Below are positions 60,597-64,000 of a stretch of 64,000 bases of DNA, one piece after another (position 1 is the stretch's first letter; every line of letters starts with the position of its first letter). Source of the DNA: Oscillospiraceae bacterium. GTDB taxonomy: Bacteria; Bacillota; Clostridia; Oscillospirales; Oscillospiraceae. The notes below the pieces were generated by a model, which saw only the letters and a list, made by a program, of their open reading frames with translations, had not been told where the DNA came from and made no database searches. The stretch is taken from NCBI GenBank assembly GCA_017458065.1, contig JAFTGD010000003.1, forward strand, positions 1 through 64,000. The letters run 5' to 3'. The translations under genes were made by a program, and so were the position numbers.

Positions 60597-61121
60597 TTAA
60601 AAACGTCTGTATATAAAGGGATCGGCGAGGAAAACCTCAGGATCTGTCTGATATGACGCGTTCATGACGTTGTCATAAAACGCAAGGTATTTTTTGACCT
60701 TTTCCAGCAGCGACGCGCTGCGCTTTTCGGTCTTGCCGGAGGTTTCCTTCAGGGCATCCCGCACCTTGCAGGCGGCCTCGTAATCCTCCGTCAGATCCCG
60801 CAGGCGCCGGCTGAGCTGACGCATGATGGCAAGCAAACGGTCGGTCCGGGTCTTAAAATAATCGGAGAATTCCTCCGCGCCGATTACCTGAAGGGAGGTT
60901 CCGTCCTCCATGGCAACCGCCGTCGCACTGCGGGGGTAGGTCTCGATCAGACCCATCTCGCCGAGAAAGTCCCCTGCCTGCAGGACCGTGAGCCGGTTCT
61001 CGTTCTCCTTGCCGTAGTCGGTATAGATGCCGACGCTGCCGGAGATAATATCGTACATGTCTTGGCTGAAATCTCCCTGCCGGAAGATCACGCTGTCCTT
61101 GTCAAACGTCCTGGTAGTCAT
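60597..61121 (-). CDS. Cyclic-nucleotide-binding domain protein (2)
   Basis: A 174-residue protein. Residues 1-110 are a cNMP-binding barrel with a complete phosphate cassette: FLGEMGLIE (54-58) and PRSATAVA (R64). A helical tail follows (about 115-174). It lacks a DNA-binding helix-turn-helix, so it is not a Crp-type regulator and probably acts by protein contact. The ATG shares a base with the TAA of the upstream paralog. The cyclase gene starts 27 bases downstream, so ligand producer and binder are coexpressed. Confidence 0.9.
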   Translation of the reverse strand: MTTRTFDKDSVIFRQGDFSQDMYDIISGSVGIYTDYGKENENRLTVLQAGDFLGEMGLIETYPRSATAVAMEDGTSLQVIGAEEFSDYFKTRTDRLLAIMRQLSRRLRDLTEDYEAACKVRDALKETSGKTEKRSASLLEKVKKYLAFYDNVMNASYQTDPEVFLADPFIYRRF

Positions 61122-61513
61122 TATGCGCCCTCCTTCTCTGACAGTTCCTTGATGCTGCGGCAGACTTCCACAAAGTCACGGGTCCTTCTGCGCAGGTTGT
61201 GGCTCATCTGCTTCACGATCATGAACACGTTTGCGGGGTTCTTCTCAAAGAATTCGCCAAAAGCGTCCTCCGTGATGACGGCGGCAGAGGTGTTGTTTTC
61301 CATGGCCACCGCTGTGGCGGAACGCGGCGCCTTTTCCAGAAGGCCCATTTCGCCGAGATACTGGTCCGGATAATACTCCGTGAGCAGCTTCTGCTCCGGC
61401 GTTCCGTACGCCGCATAGACCCCGATCTTCCCGGTGTAGACATCATACATGCAGTCGCCGGGATCCCCTTCGTTGAAAATAACGTCCCCTTTTCTGAATG
61501 TTTTGATTTCCAT
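61121..61513 (-). CDS. Cyclic-nucleotide-binding domain protein (1)
   Basis: A 130-residue single cNMP-binding domain with the same cassette as its neighbour (YLGEMGLLE, then PRSATAVA with R64) and a short C-helix (MSHNLRRRTRDFVEVCRS). No output domain at all. Start ATG 61513 behind GAGGAGG; the longer frame to 61612 would include the promoter. First gene of the minus-strand cyclic-nucleotide operon. Confidence 0.9.
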   Translation of the reverse strand: MEIKTFRKGDVIFNEGDPGDCMYDVYTGKIGVYAAYGTPEQKLLTEYYPDQYLGEMGLLEKAPRSATAVAMENNTSAAVITEDAFGEFFEKNPANVFMIVKQMSHNLRRRTRDFVEVCRSIKELSEKEGA

Positions 61514-61587
61514 ACTGACCTCCTCAATATTTGTGACCTCGTCCGGTATCCCGTGCGAGCTCTTTTTCAAAATATATGATATCAGCT

Positions 61588-61643
61588 TATGATAGCATCG
61601 GGTGTCCAACAAATGTCCGTCAAAAAGTCTTCAACAAATGTCC
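61588..61643 (-). promoter_or_regulatory. Direct repeats upstream of the cyclic-nucleotide operon
   Basis: On the minus strand CGGACATTTGTTG occurs twice without mismatch (61643-61631 and 61618-61606), 25 bases apart, upstream of a -10 TATCAT (61593-61588). No -35 consensus at proper spacing, so an activator may be needed. Confidence 0.6.
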
Positions 61644-61729
61644 GGGAAAGCGACCAGGGGGAGGGCGCATAAGAATATATACGGTTAAGCCGGAAACATC
61701 AATATTAAAGAAGCCAGAATCATGAAACA

Positions 61730-61775
61730 GAACAGAGCCGTGTGCGATATCGGTCAGGTATCGCGCACGGCTCTG
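61730..61775 (-). terminator. Terminator of the CPBP protease gene
   Basis: Stem AGAGCCGTG(T/C)GCGATA / TATCGC(G)CACGGCTCT, followed on the minus strand by GTTCTGTTTC; it separates the surface operon from the cyclic-nucleotide operon. Confidence 0.75.
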
Positions 61776-61796
61776 CTTCGGTAAGAAAACCTCTTC

Positions 61797-62624
61797 TTAT
61801 CTTTCCGGCTTGCTTTCGAGCAGCGGCTGAAGTTTTTTCCGGCGGAGAATGAACAGGGTCGGCAGCAGATAGACGGCGCCCCATGCCAGAATACCGATCA
61901 GAACCAGTTTCCCTGTCAACGCGCCTCCGCCGTAGTTGAGGATGCTGTTCAGCGCCTGCCCGCTGGCGCGTCCCTCAGAAATCAGCACCGTCAGATCATA
62001 CAGTCCGTGAAGCGCCATCATATACCATATGTTCTTGCCGGTGCGGAAATATACGGCGCCGTAGAACATTCCGGCAAAGGCATTCACCCCGGCCTGGAAA
62101 ACGGCGGGGAGAAGGCCGTTGCCCCGGTCGACGTTGAGCAGGTGCGCGCAGCCGAAGATCAATCCCGAGAGGACGATGGCGAGGAAAACGCTGCCGAAGC
62201 TGTCCTCGCCGAGGCGGTGATGAAAGGCACGCTGGATCAAGCCCCGGAACAGCACCTCCTCGCAAAAGCCGATCAGCACGGCCTGGCCCAGCAGGCAAAT
62301 CCACTGGGCGGGCGTGGCGGTGGCCTCCATCATGATGGGGATGTCCGTGAGGCCGAAATAAAGGATCGAGGCAATCAGAAGCCCCGCAGACAGCCAGCCC
62401 TTTTTCAAAAGCGAGGCGTCGCAGCGAAAAAGCGCTGTCTGCCTGATCAAAAGCACCGAGGCCATCACCAGGATCGCAAACACCAGATGCGCGAGGAAAT
62501 CACTCAAAAATGTGTCCGAAACAGCGACCTCCAGGACCTGGCCCGCTATGTGATACAGCTGGATGCAGATCACCGTCACCGCGATGGCCAACAGGCCGTC
62601 TTTCCATATTTCTCTTCTGGGCAT
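61797..62624 (-). CDS. CPBP family intramembrane metalloprotease
   Basis: A 275-residue membrane protein with about seven helices. The CAAX-protease motifs are present: FCEEVLFRGLI (E122, E123, R127), CAHLLNV (H161) and MALHGLYDL. Bacterial members cleave or process peptides and are often linked to bacteriocin immunity or surface proteins. It is last in the minus-strand surface operon. Shine-Dalgarno AGGAGGATC. Confidence 0.9.
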   Translation of the reverse strand: MPRREIWKDGLLAIAVTVICIQLYHIAGQVLEVAVSDTFLSDFLAHLVFAILVMASVLLIRQTALFRCDASLLKKGWLSAGLLIASILYFGLTDIPIMMEATATPAQWICLLGQAVLIGFCEEVLFRGLIQRAFHHRLGEDSFGSVFLAIVLSGLIFGCAHLLNVDRGNGLLPAVFQAGVNAFAGMFYGAVYFRTGKNIWYMMALHGLYDLTVLISEGRASGQALNSILNYGGGALTGKLVLIGILAWGAVYLLPTLFILRRKKLQPLLESKPER

Positions 62625-62652
62625 ATTGATCCTCCTGTTCTAATAATACACG

Positions 62653-62680
62653 CACAGGGTGGCCATATGGTCACCCTGTG
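62653..62680 (-). terminator. 28-bp near-palindrome between surface genes
   Basis: CACAGGGTGG-CCATATGG-TCACCCTGTG, imperfect at one pair. On the minus strand it follows the stalk-protein stop and precedes a short T-containing stretch, so it may be a partial terminator or a processing hairpin. Confidence 0.5.
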
Positions 62681-62687
62681 AAGCTGT

Positions 62688-63311
62688 TCACTTCTTATCT
62701 TTTTTCTTCCAAATTGCTGCAGCCGCCGCACAGCCGAGGGCGGAGACCGCCGCCAGCGCAGCCCAAAGCGAGACCGCACTTTCATCGCCGGTCTTGGGGC
62801 CAAAGGGGAAGCGCCTGGGCGTCGGCGCCGGCGTGGGCGTCGGAGCGGGTTTTTGCGTCGGCGCCGGCGTGGGCGTCGGAGCGGGTTTTTGCGTCGGCGT
62901 TGGCGTGAGCGTTGGTGTCGGCGTGGGCGTCGGGCTGGGGCTTGTATCCCGTGCAAAGCGCACCAGAAGGGTTTCATCCCGCAAAACGGCAACATCAAGT
63001 TCGCCGTCGAGCAGACGATCCAGCACGTCCTCGCCGGTGAGCGTCAGGACCGAGACGGAATAACCCTTATCCGGTGTGATGACAAAGGCCAGCTTTGTGC
63101 CGGGATCGACCTTGAAGGCGCGGATGGACGCGCCCGTGTAAGTCGTCCCGCCGACGGAAACCCTGCCGTGCTTCCCGACGTCCACGGTCACAGTGCAGGG
63201 GATGCCCAGGGACACCGTCTGCACCTGCGGTGGGGCGGCGGCAAAGGCGGGGACTGACAGTGCCATCAGCAGCGCGCAGAGGAGCAGGGCGCACAGGATT
63301 CGTTTTTTCAC
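62688..63311 (-). CDS. Stalked, sortase-type surface protein
   Basis: A 207-residue exported protein. Signal peptide (residues 1-25, PAFAAAP), a domain to about residue 120 ([34 protein letters not shown]) resembling an InlB B-repeat-like module, then a PT-rich stalk (124-165). A cell-wall sorting region follows: GPKTGDE (171-177), hydrophobic helix, KKKDKK tail. The motif reads GPKTG instead of LPxTG, an unusual first residue. No sortase is in the window. Confidence 0.82.
   Translation of the reverse strand: MKKRILCALLLCALLMALSVPAFAAAPPQVQTVSLGIPCTVTVDVGKHGRVSVGGTTYTGASIRAFKVDPGTKLAFVITPDKGYSVSVLTLTGEDVLDRLLDGELDVAVLRDETLLVRFARDTSPSPTPTPTPTLTPTPTQKPAPTPTPAPTQKPAPTPTPAPTPRRFPFGPKTGDESAVSLWAALAAVSALGCAAAAAIWKKKDKK
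62825..62896. repeat. 36-bp tandem repeat coding for the PT stalk
   Basis: Two consecutive identical 36-base units (62825-62860 and 62861-62896), each encoding the [12 protein letters not shown] unit. Stalk length could change by slippage or recombination. Confidence 0.85.
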
Positions 63312-63342
63312 TGGCGCATCACGCTCCTTTCGTCAAGACGCT

Positions 63343-63894
63343 TTACGGCTCAACCGGGCGGGGGGCGCCATCCGCCGCGTCGTCGATCCCCGATACAAGC
63401 TCCGAGGAATAAGTGACAGGGGTGGTGTAAACCCCGCCGTCGGCGCCCTCCCAGGCCGACCTGGAGATCACGATGTTGATCTCGTTATAGCACTGGTTGT
63501 CGTGGGTATCGCTCCAATACTGGGAGGCGATCACCTTCTCACCCGCGGCGACCTCTTTCCCGAAGGCGTTCAGCTTGAAGGGGAGCGTCTTGCTCGTGTC
63601 CGCGCCCAGGGTGAAGACCCCGGTGTGGACGAGACTGGCGTTGATGGTGCTTTGGGCCGGGATATGCTTCGGATTGTTGATCTCGCAGTCGTCATGGACG
63701 ATGTCGGTCTCCTCGGTCAGATAGGGAATGGTCTGATCCGCCGGAATCACCAGCACCCAGGAGGGATCCCCGGTGACGGTGGCTTTCACGGCCTGCTTTC
63801 CTTTGGTCGAGGGGGTATCCTCCTCCGCGAAGGCGGTGACGCCCAGGCCGCACAAAAGCGCGAGCGTCAAAAGAAAACTGAGTATTTTTTTCAT
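63343..63894 (-). CDS. Secreted surface protein of unknown function
   Basis: A 183-residue exported protein. Signal peptide (MKKILSFLLTLALLCGLGVTAFA), then a beta-rich domain (VKATVTGDPSWVLVIPADQTI; INASLVHTGVFTLGAD; YNEINIVISRSAWEGADGG; TTPVTYSSELVSG). The end resembles that of the partial gene upstream (APSGSYAGTIQYTSELV), so these are paralogs. Many gut Firmicutes encode similar W-x-x-A/P-x-G-x-Y…Y-x-S-E-L proteins; their role is unknown. Shine-Dalgarno AAAGGAGGG. No wall anchor. Confidence 0.75.
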   Translation of the reverse strand: MKKILSFLLTLALLCGLGVTAFAEEDTPSTKGKQAVKATVTGDPSWVLVIPADQTIPYLTEETDIVHDDCEINNPKHIPAQSTINASLVHTGVFTLGADTSKTLPFKLNAFGKEVAAGEKVIASQYWSDTHDNQCYNEINIVISRSAWEGADGGVYTTPVTYSSELVSGIDDAADGAPRPVEP

Positions 63895-63909
63895 CCTTTT
63901 CTCCCTCCT

Positions 63910-64000
63910 TTATCCATTGGCTTCAACAAGTTCGGATGTATATTGGATCGTCCCTGCATAGCTTCCGCTGGGCGCCATGTCCCACTCGCCGGACAGGACC
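63910..64000 (-). CDS. Secreted surface protein paralog (partial, cut by window edge)
   Basis: The last 30 codons of a minus-strand gene, ending GSYAGTIQYTSELVEANG and TAA. The sequence parallels the C-terminus of the 63343-63894 product. The stop is 15 bases before that gene's ATG, so both lie in one operon. Confidence 0.7.
   Translation of the reverse strand, partial: VLSGEWDMAPSGSYAGTIQYTSELVEANG

Noticed and set aside
61531-61537. Single TGTGACC heptamer in the leader of the first cNMP-binding gene
   Set aside because: Only one copy; no second heptamer 11 bases away, so it is not counted as a SARP-type site.
62820-62940. Tandem repeats as a possible CRISPR array
   Set aside because: Direct 36-bp copies without spacers, in frame inside the PT stalk of a surface protein.

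Overview
The window looks like a chromosome segment of a strictly anaerobic, fairly GC-rich Firmicute, most probably a gut Clostridia member near Oscillospiraceae. This rests on purine-rich Shine-Dalgarno sites, sigma-A-type promoters with TGG-TATAAT extended -10 boxes, rubrerythrin beside an rRNA operon, an ECF vitamin-type S component, Rrf2/cysK sulfur control, a methionine synthase with a separate reactivation protein, and a sortase-type surface protein. The taxonomy is an inference from gene content, not a computed match.

Layout. 1-420: end of an rRNA operon (23S tail, 5S, terminator). 533-2198: rubrerythrin and a secreted protein with an asparagine-rich heptad repeat. 2319-12554: a long plus-strand operon of two paralogous lipoproteins, a family 2 glycosyltransferase, a flippase, an ATP-grasp ligase, two DegT-type proteins and a membrane-fused spermidine-synthase-like protein; a MITE-like element sits in its leader. 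12650-21500: a Na/Pi symporter, nitrilase, oxidoreductase plus TRAP transporter operon, GntR regulator and nitroreductase. 21824-31804: an accessory stretch with a HepT/MntA toxin-antitoxin pair (toxin frameshifted), PH-domain and DUF4160 proteins, an HNH remnant, secreted proteins and a flavodoxin, interspersed with Pol IV, an ECF S component, a macrodomain protein and a WalJ-like hydrolase. 31962-45519: M13 peptidase, VTT protein, MetH reactivation/MetH/MetF-fusion operon, DUF364, MOSC, TrmO, Rrf2, cysK with a cysteine-codon leader peptide, and a second Na/Pi symporter. 45570-49237: PhoB/PhoR-like pair behind a Pho-box-like repeat, then a frameshifted C69 dipeptidase. 49350-51287: an AT-rich AAA ATPase islet between 32-bp direct repeats. 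51674-54261: PutP symporter and divergent LysR regulator.

The most interesting part is 54270-61643. A LytS-type kinase and a response regulator with a SARP-like output domain lie opposite a minus-strand run of two small cyclic-nucleotide-binding proteins, a PAS-class III cyclase, a metallo-beta-lactamase-fold hydrolase, a 64-residue double-glycine cysteine-rich peptide and a second SARP-like response regulator. The peptide gene and the kinase operon carry the same 11-bp-period direct repeat (TGTGACC-N4-TGTGAC), the architecture bound by SARP regulators. I read this as a candidate peptide plus cyclic-nucleotide signalling locus; that is inference. The window ends in a surface-protein operon (CPBP protease, stalked anchored protein, two paralogous secreted proteins), the last cut by the edge.

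Two genes (hepT and the C69 dipeptidase) are each broken by what looks like one missing base in a homopolymer, so sequencing error must be considered for both.
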